DNA of 64,000 nt, taken from positions 372,001 to 436,000 of the forward strand of contig CALGXC010000004.1 in the NCBI GenBank assembly GCA_937936045.1, read 5' to 3'. This document shows positions 42,907-51,394 of this stretch, piece after piece (position 1 is the stretch's first letter; each line of letters begins with the position of its first letter). The DNA comes from an uncultured Candidatus Saccharibacteria bacterium (GTDB taxonomy: Bacteria; Patescibacteriota; Saccharimonadia; Saccharimonadales; Saccharimonadaceae). The notes below the pieces were generated by a model. It was not told the DNA's origin and ran no database searches. It saw only the letters and a program-made list of their open reading frames with translations. The translations under genes were made by a program, and so were the position numbers.

Positions 42907-44358
42907 CTACTCCACAATATTTATCTTAGCGAGGTCTAATTTAGTTTGTTTTTTCATCCAAATCATTGCCAAAATTAGCGCCACATATAAAACCGCACAC
43001 TGCCACAAATTAATGCTAACTTCCATTTGAGCCCATTCAAATCCAGCCGTCCAATTGGTGACTTGAATCATATAGTCAAGTAACCACGTCGTCGGAATTG
43101 CAATCAACACGCCAATCATCGGCACAAAAACCAGCACGCCCGACATAAACGTCAGTAGCATCGCTAGCGGCACAAACGGCAAAATCAGCATATTCGCAAT
43201 TAGCGCCACATTGCTAATAACACCAAAACTCATCATAAGTAGCGGCAATGTCATAATTTGCGCCGACAAAGTTTCAATTAAAATCTGTCGAAACGCGCCC
43301 GGCTCTTTATTACCAAAAAAGTAAGAATGAAGAAGCGGCGCTAACATAATTACGCCCGCAAACGAAGCAAAGCTTAATTGCCAACCCAAATCACCCCAAC
43401 CAAATTGCGGATTTATCAATAGCGTGATTGCCGCCGACACGGGAAGCAGAACCAGCGGATGAATTGTCCGACCATAATACCACGCCGCCAAACTCAGTCC
43501 CGCCACCAAGCCAGCCCTCGACATACTAGGACTTAATCCGGTCACCGCCATAAAACCAATTATCATAACAGCCGCGCTGAGCATCGCTAAATATTTTGAT
43601 CGCTTGGCGAATAATCGTCGCGCTAGACGAACTAAAATTGTTAAATTATAGCCGCTCGCCACCACGATATGCGTTAATCCGGCAATTTTCAAATTGTCAC
43701 TTAATTCAGTCGGCATAGCACGCCTTAAGCCCAATAAAAATCCCAGCCCCAACGCGGACTCTGATTCCGGAACATGCTCACGGACCCGCCCCGCAAACCA
43801 ATCACGAACTCCCACCGCCACATCACCCGGAACTGGTCTTTCGGCGCTAATAATTTTTGCCCGATATATGCTTGCCGAAAAAGCCCCAAATCCCGCCGTC
43901 ATTTTACCCTTAACCTTCACGATATCACTGCGCTTAATTGAGTTTTTATCTGGCGTCGTCACCCAAATTTGTCCCGGCAATTTTTCATTATTCATCTGCA
44001 AATTGCCCAATCTAAGAACCGTTTGACTATTTTTATCGAGATCAGGATCCTCCAAAACTTGACCTTGGACAATTGCGACTTTTCCGATTAACGAATCATA
44101 AACCTCCACGCCTTTTCTGCCGATTTCACCGCGCCAAAGACCAATCAAAACTCCAGAAATAATTGCTAAAATAACAAAAAATCGCCAGCGCCAAATTGCC
44201 ACGATTACAAAAATAATCAGCCCGACCAATAAAAATAATGAGTTCGCCACAAACGACCGCGGTATGTAATGGATGGAAATTACGCCAATTGTCAAACCGA
44301 GGCACCACGCCGCCACCAGCCAAGAAATATGCAACTTCTTAAATAGCCAACTATTCAT
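42907..44358 (-). CDS. comEC: ComEC/Rec2-type DNA uptake channel, without metallo-beta-lactamase domain
   Basis: Multi-pass membrane channel for single-stranded DNA during transformation. N-terminal helices, an OB-like DUF4131 domain (about 85-170) and the competence domain with VVASGYNLTILVRLARR and GWQLSFASFAGVIMLAP are present. The protein ends at 483 residues; the C-terminal nuclease-like metallo-beta-lactamase domain (to about 750) is absent. TATACT (44365-44370) is six bases before the ATG: leaderless. Works in principle with the pilus genes and RecA of this window. Confidence 0.9.
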   Translation of the reverse strand: MNSWLFKKLHISWLVAAWCLGLTIGVISIHYIPRSFVANSLFLLVGLIIFVIVAIWRWRFFVILAIISGVLIGLWRGEIGRKGVEVYDSLIGKVAIVQGQVLEDPDLDKNSQTVLRLGNLQMNNEKLPGQIWVTTPDKNSIKRSDIVKVKGKMTAGFGAFSASIYRAKIISAERPVPGDVAVGVRDWFAGRVREHVPESESALGLGFLLGLRRAMPTELSDNLKIAGLTHIVVASGYNLTILVRLARRLFAKRSKYLAMLSAAVMIIGFMAVTGLSPSMSRAGLVAGLSLAAWYYGRTIHPLVLLPVSAAITLLINPQFGWGDLGWQLSFASFAGVIMLAPLLHSYFFGNKEPGAFRQILIETLSAQIMTLPLLMMSFGVISNVALIANMLILPFVPLAMLLTFMSGVLVFVPMIGVLIAIPTTWLLDYMIQVTNWTAGFEWAQMEVSINLWQCAVLYVALILAMIWMKKQTKLDLAKINIVE

Positions 44359-44386
44359 ACTTAAAGTATATCTGGATCTGAAGCCA

Positions 44387-44411
44387 CAAAAAAGACTCCG
44401 CCAAGGGAGTC
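44387..44411 (-). terminator. Terminator after tRNA-Lys
   Basis: On the minus strand GACTCC-CTTGGC-GGAGTC followed by TTTTTT, twelve bases beyond the tRNA 3' end and before the comEC promoter. Confidence 0.8.
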
Positions 44412-44422
44412 GATTTCAAATT

Positions 44423-44499
44423 TGGAGGGTCCACCGGGGCTTGAACCCGGGACACCCTGCTTAAAAGGCAGGTGCTCTGACCAGCTGAGCTATGGACCC
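44423..44499 (-). tRNA. tRNA-Lys (anticodon TTT)
   Basis: The reverse strand gives a cloverleaf with acceptor stem GGGTCCA paired with TGGACCC, anticodon loop CTTTTAA (anticodon TTT), a GTTCAAGCC T-arm and encoded CCA. Confidence 0.95.
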
Positions 44500-44546
44500 A
44501 TTCGGAATATCCGCTTTCTTCATCCTAGCACAAACCAACACAAAGG

Positions 44547-45026
44547 TCAATGCTTAGCGAGTTTATGTCCGCCAGTATGTAGTGAAAAAATGTCAATTAG
44601 ACCACACACCAGACCAAACGTAGCCACATATCGCCAATTATTCGCGAAAATCTTATACAGCTCCAGCGCCTGTCCGTCTAGTGAGATATATTTTCCCAGA
44701 GGGACCACCAATAGCGCTGCTGTCAAAAACGCGATTCCCACCGCCGAGACAATTCTCTCATGTTTTTTCTGATATCTCGGACCGCTTAAAAGGAGCATAA
44801 TTAACGGAACCAACGTTAAGACCAATCCCGAAATTACACCATTTGGCAATAAGCCAGTTTCCAATTTCAAGCCGTCCAGCACTCCTGTCAGCCAGCTGCC
44901 CCACCATTCTGATAGTAAAAATCCTGTCGCCAACGCCAACGCCAATGGACCAAATCTTCGAGATGAAACAAATGCAACCGCAAAAACCGTTACTAAAATT
45001 ACTCCAAATAGAATTATCACGCTCAT
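44547..45026 (-). CDS. Hypothetical membrane protein
   Basis: 159 residues with about four or five membrane helices (starting MSVIILFGVILVTVFAVAFV). Weak resemblance in layout to CvpA-like proteins, not enough to name it. The start overlaps the DUF192 gene stop by four bases (ATGA), so the pair is co-translated. Confidence 0.6.
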   Translation of the reverse strand: MSVIILFGVILVTVFAVAFVSSRRFGPLALALATGFLLSEWWGSWLTGVLDGLKLETGLLPNGVISGLVLTLVPLIMLLLSGPRYQKKHERIVSAVGIAFLTAALLVVPLGKYISLDGQALELYKIFANNWRYVATFGLVCGLIDIFSLHTGGHKLAKH

Positions 45027-45514
45027 TTATCCTCCTCCAAATCAAATTTTACCAGTGACCCAACCGTGGCGCTCGCACGTTTAGCAACTCCTGCCTTCAC
45101 CTCCAGTACGTACTTTGCGGGAACCGGTGGAGCATATTTTTCATACGGCTCAGCGTCTGGTTTGACGCTATGTTTTACATAGACGACGCGCTTTTTATCA
45201 TTAATCCAAATCATGTCAACTGAAAACTTCATATCTTTCATCCACATTTTATGATGATCGTTATGGTCAAATACGAATAGCATGGCATAATTCTCATCAA
45301 TCCCCAGCCTTCCGGACAAACCTTTCCGCTGTGATTCTTCATCATTAGCAATTTCCGCCCGAAGCATCGTCTTATTAAGGTAAATCATTTCCGTTTTTGG
45401 CGAAACCGTTCGAAAAGCATAAAAAATTGCGCCACCAATAACCATTAGCATACCGCAGATAAATATCCATTTGATGACAGTTTGAGTTACTGTCGAGTGA
45501 CGAGACTCGTCCAT
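45023..45514 (-). CDS. DUF192 family secreted/anchored protein
   Basis: 163 residues: an N-terminal membrane helix (about 12-32) and a DUF192 beta-barrel with RKGLSGRLGIDENYAMLFVF and the conserved HKMWMKDMKFSVDMIWI. DUF192 proteins are of unknown function and often exported. TATAAT (45521-45526) is six bases before the ATG: leaderless. Confidence 0.85.
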   Translation of the reverse strand: MDESRHSTVTQTVIKWIFICGMLMVIGGAIFYAFRTVSPKTEMIYLNKTMLRAEIANDEESQRKGLSGRLGIDENYAMLFVFDHNDHHKMWMKDMKFSVDMIWINDKKRVVYVKHSVKPDAEPYEKYAPPVPAKYVLEVKAGVAKRASATVGSLVKFDLEEDK

Positions 45515-45538
45515 AAACCTATTATAACAAGTTTATGC

Positions 45539-46456
45539 TTAAGCGCCGATTTTATCTTTTTTATTGCCGCGCTTAGCGTTTCGATCGATGTATTCAATTA
45601 TCTTTCCAGCCACATTTCGGCGAGTAATTTTCTCAATTCCAAATCCTGGACTAGCATTAACTTCCAGCACCAAAGCACCACGACTTGATCTCATGAAATC
45701 GACTCCAGCAACTGTTAATCCCATTGCCTTAGCGGCTTTAACACACATTTTACGTTCAGAATCTGTCAATTTTATACTGGTTCCTTCGCCGCCCTTGTGT
45801 AAATTGCTACGGAAATCATCGTCCAAACTCTGACGTTTCATACTAGCCACCACTTGGCTACCAACCACAAACGCACGAATATCAACACCAGCCGACTCTC
45901 TAATAAACTCCTGAAGCAGCACGTTCGTGCCGTCCGAGTTGGTCAAATATAACGCCTGTAGAACCGACTTGGCAGCCTTTTTAGTTTCCGCCAGAACCAC
46001 ACCATTTCCGTGCGTACCACGCGCCAACTTAATAATCGCTGGCATACCACCAATCTCTTCAATGAGCGAATCAATGTCAGTCGCGTTTCGAGAAAAGACC
46101 GTCTTCGGAATCGACACTCCCGCTTTAACTAATAACTGCGTTGAGCGCAATTTATCCCGCGCCCTAGTAATCGCAATTGAACGATTCATGAAAAATGCCT
46201 TCGGATACATCATCTCCAATTGACGCAAAACCGCTGTTCCATACTTTGTCATGTGGCTCGCAATTCGCGGAATTACTACGTCAAATTCGCCGATTTCCTT
46301 ACCTTTGTATATAACCGTCGGATGCTTTTCGTCAATTGAAACGTAGCAGTTTTTATACTTAATAACTTTAACTTGATGACCGCGCTTTTCAGCCTCTTCT
46401 TTCAGGCGAAGCGTCGAATAATTAATGTTGCCGTTAGATAAGATTGCAATTCGCAT
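45539..46456 (-). CDS. rimK: RimK-type ATP-grasp ligase
   Basis: 305 residues with the RimK fold: N-terminal domain (MRIAILSNG), then ATP-grasp with PAIIKLARGTHGNGVVLAE, LLQEFIRESAGVDIRAFVVG, and the metal site VLEVNASPGFGIEKIT. The family adds amino acids, often glutamate, to the C-terminus of ribosomal protein S6 or to other acceptors. Overlaps the protease-like gene by one base (TAATG); the pairing is a known rimK neighbourhood. The substrate here is not shown. Confidence 0.9.
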   Translation of the reverse strand: MRIAILSNGNINYSTLRLKEEAEKRGHQVKVIKYKNCYVSIDEKHPTVIYKGKEIGEFDVVIPRIASHMTKYGTAVLRQLEMMYPKAFFMNRSIAITRARDKLRSTQLLVKAGVSIPKTVFSRNATDIDSLIEEIGGMPAIIKLARGTHGNGVVLAETKKAAKSVLQALYLTNSDGTNVLLQEFIRESAGVDIRAFVVGSQVVASMKRQSLDDDFRSNLHKGGEGTSIKLTDSERKMCVKAAKAMGLTVAGVDFMRSSRGALVLEVNASPGFGIEKITRRNVAGKIIEYIDRNAKRGNKKDKIGA

Positions 46457-46962
46457 TATTTTTCTTCACCTTTCTGATGATATTTTTTATAAAATTCGTA
46501 TGGATTCAATTTTACTTCTTCATTAAGGCTAGCAGTTACGGACGGTTTTTTCCTGCGAACATTTTTTCTTGATACGTCCACTAGGAATTTTCCAGAAATC
46601 GACCGTCTGCCAATTAACACCGGAAATTCATTCTTCGACCGATCAGACAAATTCATCAGCATTTTAATTTTTCGCCCGCCAAGCTTCACCCAAAAGTGCG
46701 TTCGATAACGAATCTGATTTTGACCCATTGCGGAGCGCACGCTGGCTACAGAATAATCAGTTCTCTTAAATACCTTACCATTATAATACGGCGAACCCTT
46801 ACCAAATAGAGAAAATTTCAATACACCATCTTTATCAATGCGAATATTACTCGCCCAAACCGCACTGGAATCGGCGCCCGTATCAATTTTAGCTGGGACT
46901 TTTTGCGCTCGCTTGCCAAAATCCACAAGCTCAGTCGACCCAATAACAGCTTTTTCTTTCAT
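46456..46962 (-). CDS. RimK-associated retropepsin-like aspartic protease (RimB-type)
   Basis: 168 residues with the aspartic protease motif DTGADSSAV (residues 27-35), YNGKVFKRTDYSVASV and PVLIGRRSISGKFLVDVSRKN, typical of the ATP-dependent zinc protease (COG4067) family found beside rimK. It may trim the tails RimK adds. CATAAT lies eight bases before the ATG; no strong ribosome binding site. Confidence 0.82.
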   Translation of the reverse strand: MKEKAVIGSTELVDFGKRAQKVPAKIDTGADSSAVWASNIRIDKDGVLKFSLFGKGSPYYNGKVFKRTDYSVASVRSAMGQNQIRYRTHFWVKLGGRKIKMLMNLSDRSKNEFPVLIGRRSISGKFLVDVSRKNVRRKKPSVTASLNEEVKLNPYEFYKKYHQKGEEK

Positions 46963-46985
46963 ACGTCAATATTATGGCATAAAAA

Positions 46986-49900
46986 CTATCTTTTTGCAAT
47001 ATCTTGTCTTTTGCTTTTTTGAGCTCTCGCTACCACAATTATTACCGCTACAATGATAGATATACCAGCCAAAATAGCTAATACATAAGTGTATCCCGAC
47101 AATAGGTATATCAAAGCTAATGTCACACATACGGCACCCCAGGTCGTAATCAGTCGTTTGTTAAGTACCAGCCCCACAGCGACCATCAATGAATGCTCTA
47201 TTAGGAATAATATTTCCATAACGCTGTCTCCCGCGAACGCCAGGATGAGAGTCGGCAGACTAAGCGCAGAGAGAGCCAGTACTAGATGTATTATCGTAGA
47301 CTTATGAATATACCCCAACCAACGCCACGACATCACCGCCCCCGAAAGAATTGCCGCTGACCACAAATATGGTATTGTGATAGCGTGAACAGGTAAAGCT
47401 AGGTTTTTAATAGTAAATAAAACACCGCACAAAATCAGGAGCACGCCTGAATCAAAATGCAAAATACTCTTTTTGAGGACACCTTCGAACATCAAGGCGA
47501 TACCATTAATTATCCACACTAGCGCCGCCAGAATCACTGACGCCACAGTAGCGCTAACTGATGTAGTAATAGACAATAAGACTACCGACCAGCCGATGGC
47601 GCTATAGAATGAAGAGTAATACCAACGACTCGACATCTTTCTGATTCGCGCAGCAATAGCCAGACCGTAAAATACCGCAAAAACAACCAGGGCAACGACT
47701 GACATGAATTCGAGTGGAATGTCAAGCCGTTGCGCTATAAGGTAAAGCAACAACACTAGACTCGGGTGTGTAGCTATTGCCATTATTCGCCAATCTCGTT
47801 TAGCAAGCACCGCCATATAAAGAGCTACTACGGCCGCTAGCCATCCCAATATTTTGAACGACAAATCATATGTTGCCAGTAGATTAATTGCCGGAAACGC
47901 TATCGCTGGAACTGTAGCAGCACACAGCGTCATATCACTAATAATTGACGATTGCCTATTCATTCGCAACAGCCAGTACAAAGACCCAAAACCAACTAGA
48001 CTCACCCATGCAGCAATTGCGAGATTGTCATTAAACGGCACATTCAACCAATGCAGGGATAATAAAACAAAGATGATTGTCGTAAGATATGCCCCACCCA
48101 AATAAACCTCTCTGCGACATCGGTAAAATGCATAGTATAGCGACACCGCTAGCGGCAACCAAACTATCGGATGAATGGATGACAATACAGTAAGCATAGC
48201 CACACCAATGATAGAATGTAATAATAACTCATGGTTTTTGATAACCGTGTTGCCATGACGATGATAAAGCCATTCTACTATTAATAGCGACGACACATTT
48301 ATCCACGCCATTAAAATAGAGACGTTTTCACCAGACACCGAAAAACCTAAAGCTAGCAAAAATACTGACAACATTAAAGAGGTATGGACTCCAACTACAA
48401 ACTCATAAACTTTTTCGCGCCATACAGCCACACTCATAATGCCAGCGCCGATAGCTATCGCACCCGATAGACACATCAGAGCTTCCTCTGTCGCATAAGT
48501 GGCTATCATCGCTGAAGTAAACATTGCCATTAATAGCCAAGTTGATGCAGCGCCATAGACTAAAGCAGCCTGACTTTTACTAATATTCGGGCGTTTCAAA
48601 ATTAGCAATCGGCAAATAACTGGCAGTGGCGTCATGAATAGAAAAATTAGATATTGTACGCGTGGTGCTATAGCTATATCGATATTGAATAGTGTTATAC
48701 CAATCGGCACCAATAGAATCCCAGATATCACAATCATAACACCGAAGCGGACACGACGTAACAAAAAAAGGATTGCAAGACTAATCGCTGAAATAACACC
48801 GATCAAAATAGAAGCAACCGTCATTCGTAGCGAATCTCCAGAGCCGATCACACCAAACAGAGCACTTAATGACACAGCAAAACTAGCCCATAATACTATT
48901 TCATGATGTCTATCGTACTGTTTCTGAGCGTACATTGATACAGCGGACCAGATTATATTTCCCAGTGCCACTAACCCTAGAATCACACTTACAACCAACT
49001 GATTATCGTCAGATAAATATATTGTGAAACTAGTAGCCATCACCATTAACAATAAGCGAGCTGTTGTCAATTCATAAGTACGCATCTTTTTAGACTTCTC
49101 GACAAGAGCAACCGCAAAGTAATATGCAACGCTAGCGAATAACAGTACGCTAATATCTAATGTACCCATATATGCCGACGAGCTAAGCGCGATAAACATC
49201 GTCATCGGCACGATAAACGGATTTACAACGTTTAACGGTTCGACGAACTGACGAGGAAAGCGACTAGAAAAATATGCAGCCACAGTCATCAAACATCCAA
49301 ATAGCAGCATTACAACGTAATACCAGACCAGCTGCGCATGCACGACAGCCGGCAAACTAGTTGTCATCGTAAACATCGATAGTAGCGATACATAAGCAAG
49401 GGGTCGACTATTTAATCTCACCGTAGCATCAACACACAAAACAGCACCAATTACAGAGGTAATAAGCCAGCACCATGCGGGGTCAATACCTAAAAGTAAA
49501 TTCATAGTCCAGCCGCCAATTGGCACAGCAGCCAAGGCTGTACCAATAAGCGCCGTCGACGCAGATTTCAATATTGGCAAGCGAGCATACAATATCTGGC
49601 CAATAATATAATAAATAAAAATAAACAGCCACACCAACCCAAACCTAAGTTGGATAGATAGATTAATTGTCTGAGCCAGAAGCAATATTCCCGCAGTCAG
49701 AAGTAGCGATGCCGTATATAGCGCTATATTAATTGTAGTCTTACGGCCCCTCTCCTTTTCCTTGTCATCAATATGTGATGCTCGTTCAATATTATTCTCA
49801 ACAGGCACAGCAACTGTATCCACTCTCTCTTCAGACGTGGAAATACTAGTAGGAATTATATTATCGAGATTCTCATTATTACTGATATTTAACGGCGTAT

Positions 49901-50120
49901 TCGCAAGCCGCGAAGCGGCGTTTTGATTCTCGGTAATAAGCCTTACTTGACCGTTGTCATTCTCAATTTTAGCGCATCCATTTTGTGCATCACGCACGCC
50001 ATCCCAATATCCCTGCCGATAATCTTCGGAATAATTAGACGGCTGGCTATTACCTCTCTGTAATAATTTTATTAGCTTAATTACTACAATAATAACTATT
50101 ATCAGAAAAATTAATCCCAT
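46986..50120 (-). CDS. Giant polytopic membrane protein
   Basis: 1044 residues: one N-terminal helix, a soluble stretch (about 25-125) with YRQGYWDGVRDAQNG, then more than twenty hydrophobic segments from about 130 to the end, ending in a basic tail (ARAQKSKRQDIAKR). The layout resembles DUF2339/DUF2157-type proteins of unknown role; I recognise no catalytic motif. AGAGGG lies before the start. The gene is followed at 24 bases upstream by the rimK pair. Confidence 0.7.
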   Translation of the reverse strand: MGLIFLIIVIIVVIKLIKLLQRGNSQPSNYSEDYRQGYWDGVRDAQNGCAKIENDNGQVRLITENQNAASRLANTPLNISNNENLDNIIPTSISTSEERVDTVAVPVENNIERASHIDDKEKERGRKTTINIALYTASLLLTAGILLLAQTINLSIQLRFGLVWLFIFIYYIIGQILYARLPILKSASTALIGTALAAVPIGGWTMNLLLGIDPAWCWLITSVIGAVLCVDATVRLNSRPLAYVSLLSMFTMTTSLPAVVHAQLVWYYVVMLLFGCLMTVAAYFSSRFPRQFVEPLNVVNPFIVPMTMFIALSSSAYMGTLDISVLLFASVAYYFAVALVEKSKKMRTYELTTARLLLMVMATSFTIYLSDDNQLVVSVILGLVALGNIIWSAVSMYAQKQYDRHHEIVLWASFAVSLSALFGVIGSGDSLRMTVASILIGVISAISLAILFLLRRVRFGVMIVISGILLVPIGITLFNIDIAIAPRVQYLIFLFMTPLPVICRLLILKRPNISKSQAALVYGAASTWLLMAMFTSAMIATYATEEALMCLSGAIAIGAGIMSVAVWREKVYEFVVGVHTSLMLSVFLLALGFSVSGENVSILMAWINVSSLLIVEWLYHRHGNTVIKNHELLLHSIIGVAMLTVLSSIHPIVWLPLAVSLYYAFYRCRREVYLGGAYLTTIIFVLLSLHWLNVPFNDNLAIAAWVSLVGFGSLYWLLRMNRQSSIISDMTLCAATVPAIAFPAINLLATYDLSFKILGWLAAVVALYMAVLAKRDWRIMAIATHPSLVLLLYLIAQRLDIPLEFMSVVALVVFAVFYGLAIAARIRKMSSRWYYSSFYSAIGWSVVLLSITTSVSATVASVILAALVWIINGIALMFEGVLKKSILHFDSGVLLILCGVLFTIKNLALPVHAITIPYLWSAAILSGAVMSWRWLGYIHKSTIIHLVLALSALSLPTLILAFAGDSVMEILFLIEHSLMVAVGLVLNKRLITTWGAVCVTLALIYLLSGYTYVLAILAGISIIVAVIIVVARAQKSKRQDIAKR

Positions 50121-50180
50121 ACCTTCAATCCCTCTTATGTTAGCTTCAGTATAACACAGGATTTTTTCTCGACAAATATA

Positions 50181-51290
50181 CTAGGAAAACAGTCCTCGTT
50201 TTTTCGCGCCCTTAAATTGCTCCAAAAGCTCCTTCTGCTTTTTGGTCAATTTGGTTGGCGTATCAACAATAACACCCACAATATGCGGACCACGAGATTC
50301 ACTATGTAAGTGCGGCACGCCATGACCTGACAACTTGAAGTCGGTGCCACTCTGAGTGCCTGCTGGGATTTTCATCGTTATCACGCCGTCCACAGTTTCC
50401 ACATCAATCTCCGTTCCCAGTGCCGCATCAACCATAGAAATATGCTCTTCGCTAAGAATAATATTGCCTTCACGAGTGAATTTTTTATGCGCCTTAACGC
50501 GAATATGGACATATAAATCACCTCTACTGCCACCAGCAACTGCTTCGCCACGATTGCGCAGACGAATTGTCGCGCCATCATCAATCCCTGCCGGAATTTT
50601 AATAGTGATATCCTGATTCTGTCGGGTCGTGCCTTTTCCTCGACAAACTGAACATTCTTTTTCAGGAACTTTTCCCTTACCGTGACAAGTTTCACAAACA
50701 ACTGCCTGCTGAATTTGCCCAAACAGCGAATTCATCGTTCGAGTTTGCTGACCCGCGCCCTTACAAGTTGGACACGTTTTCATTCCAAATCCAGGCTCGG
50801 CGCCATCGCCATGGCAATGTTCACATTCAACATCCAGCATTAAACTAATTTTCTTTTCTACACCAAATACTGCATCCTCAAAGCTTAGCGTTACGCTAGT
50901 TTCAACATCACGCCCACGCGAACGACCATTTCCAGCACCGCCAGTTGCACCACCGAAGAATTGGCTAAAAATATCACCTAGTCCACCGTCACCAAAATCA
51001 AAGTGAACGTTTTGACCGCCAAATCCACCAAATCCTTCAAACGGATTACCGGAAAAACCGCCGCCAGAAGCACCACCAACGCCAGCATGACCAAATTGAT
51101 CATAACGCTGTCGCTTCTGCTTGTCTTTCAAAACTTCATAGGCCTCATTAATTTCCTTAAACTTAGCCTCGTCGCCGCCCTGCTTATCAGGGTGATATTT
51201 AATTGCTAATTTACGAAAAGCCTTTTTTATCTCATCTTCAGAAGCGGTCTTTGGAACGCCCAATATTTCATAATAATCACGCTTGCTCAT
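50181..51290 (-). CDS. dnaJ: Chaperone DnaJ
   Basis: Type I Hsp40: J-domain with HPDKQGG (about 33), a Gly/Phe-rich linker, four CxxCxGxG zinc repeats (CEHCHGDG, CPTCKGAG, CETCHGKG, CSVCRGKG) and the C-terminal substrate domains. Length 369. TATAAT (51300-51305) is nine bases before the ATG, and a perfect CIRCE element overlaps its -35, so it is under HrcA control as a separate unit from dnaK. Confidence 0.97.
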   Translation of the reverse strand: MSKRDYYEILGVPKTASEDEIKKAFRKLAIKYHPDKQGGDEAKFKEINEAYEVLKDKQKRQRYDQFGHAGVGGASGGGFSGNPFEGFGGFGGQNVHFDFGDGGLGDIFSQFFGGATGGAGNGRSRGRDVETSVTLSFEDAVFGVEKKISLMLDVECEHCHGDGAEPGFGMKTCPTCKGAGQQTRTMNSLFGQIQQAVVCETCHGKGKVPEKECSVCRGKGTTRQNQDITIKIPAGIDDGATIRLRNRGEAVAGGSRGDLYVHIRVKAHKKFTREGNIILSEEHISMVDAALGTEIDVETVDGVITMKIPAGTQSGTDFKLSGHGVPHLHSESRGPHIVGVIVDTPTKLTKKQKELLEQFKGAKKRGLFS

Positions 51291-51299
51291 ACTCTATAT

Positions 51300-51337
51300 A
51301 TTATACGCGTTTAGCACTCTCAGCGCAAGAGTGCTAA
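51300..51337 (-). promoter_or_regulatory. dnaJ promoter with CIRCE operator
   Basis: A perfect CIRCE, TTAGCACTC-N9-GAGTGCTAA, covers 51311-51337. The -10 TATAAT is at 51300-51305 and the -35 TTGCGC at 51323-51328 with 17 bases between, so the -35 lies in the operator spacer. Confidence 0.9.
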
Positions 51338-51341
51338 GTCC

Positions 51342-51374
51342 AAAAAAAGGCCACTCTTTTTATCGAGCAGCCTT
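51342..51374 (-). terminator. dnaK terminator
   Basis: On the minus strand AAGGCTGCTC-GATAAAAA-GAGTGGCCTT followed by TTTTT, about 20 bases after the dnaK stop. It also separates dnaK from the dnaJ promoter. Confidence 0.85.
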
Positions 51375-51394
51375 CTTTGTAAATACGTTAAGTT

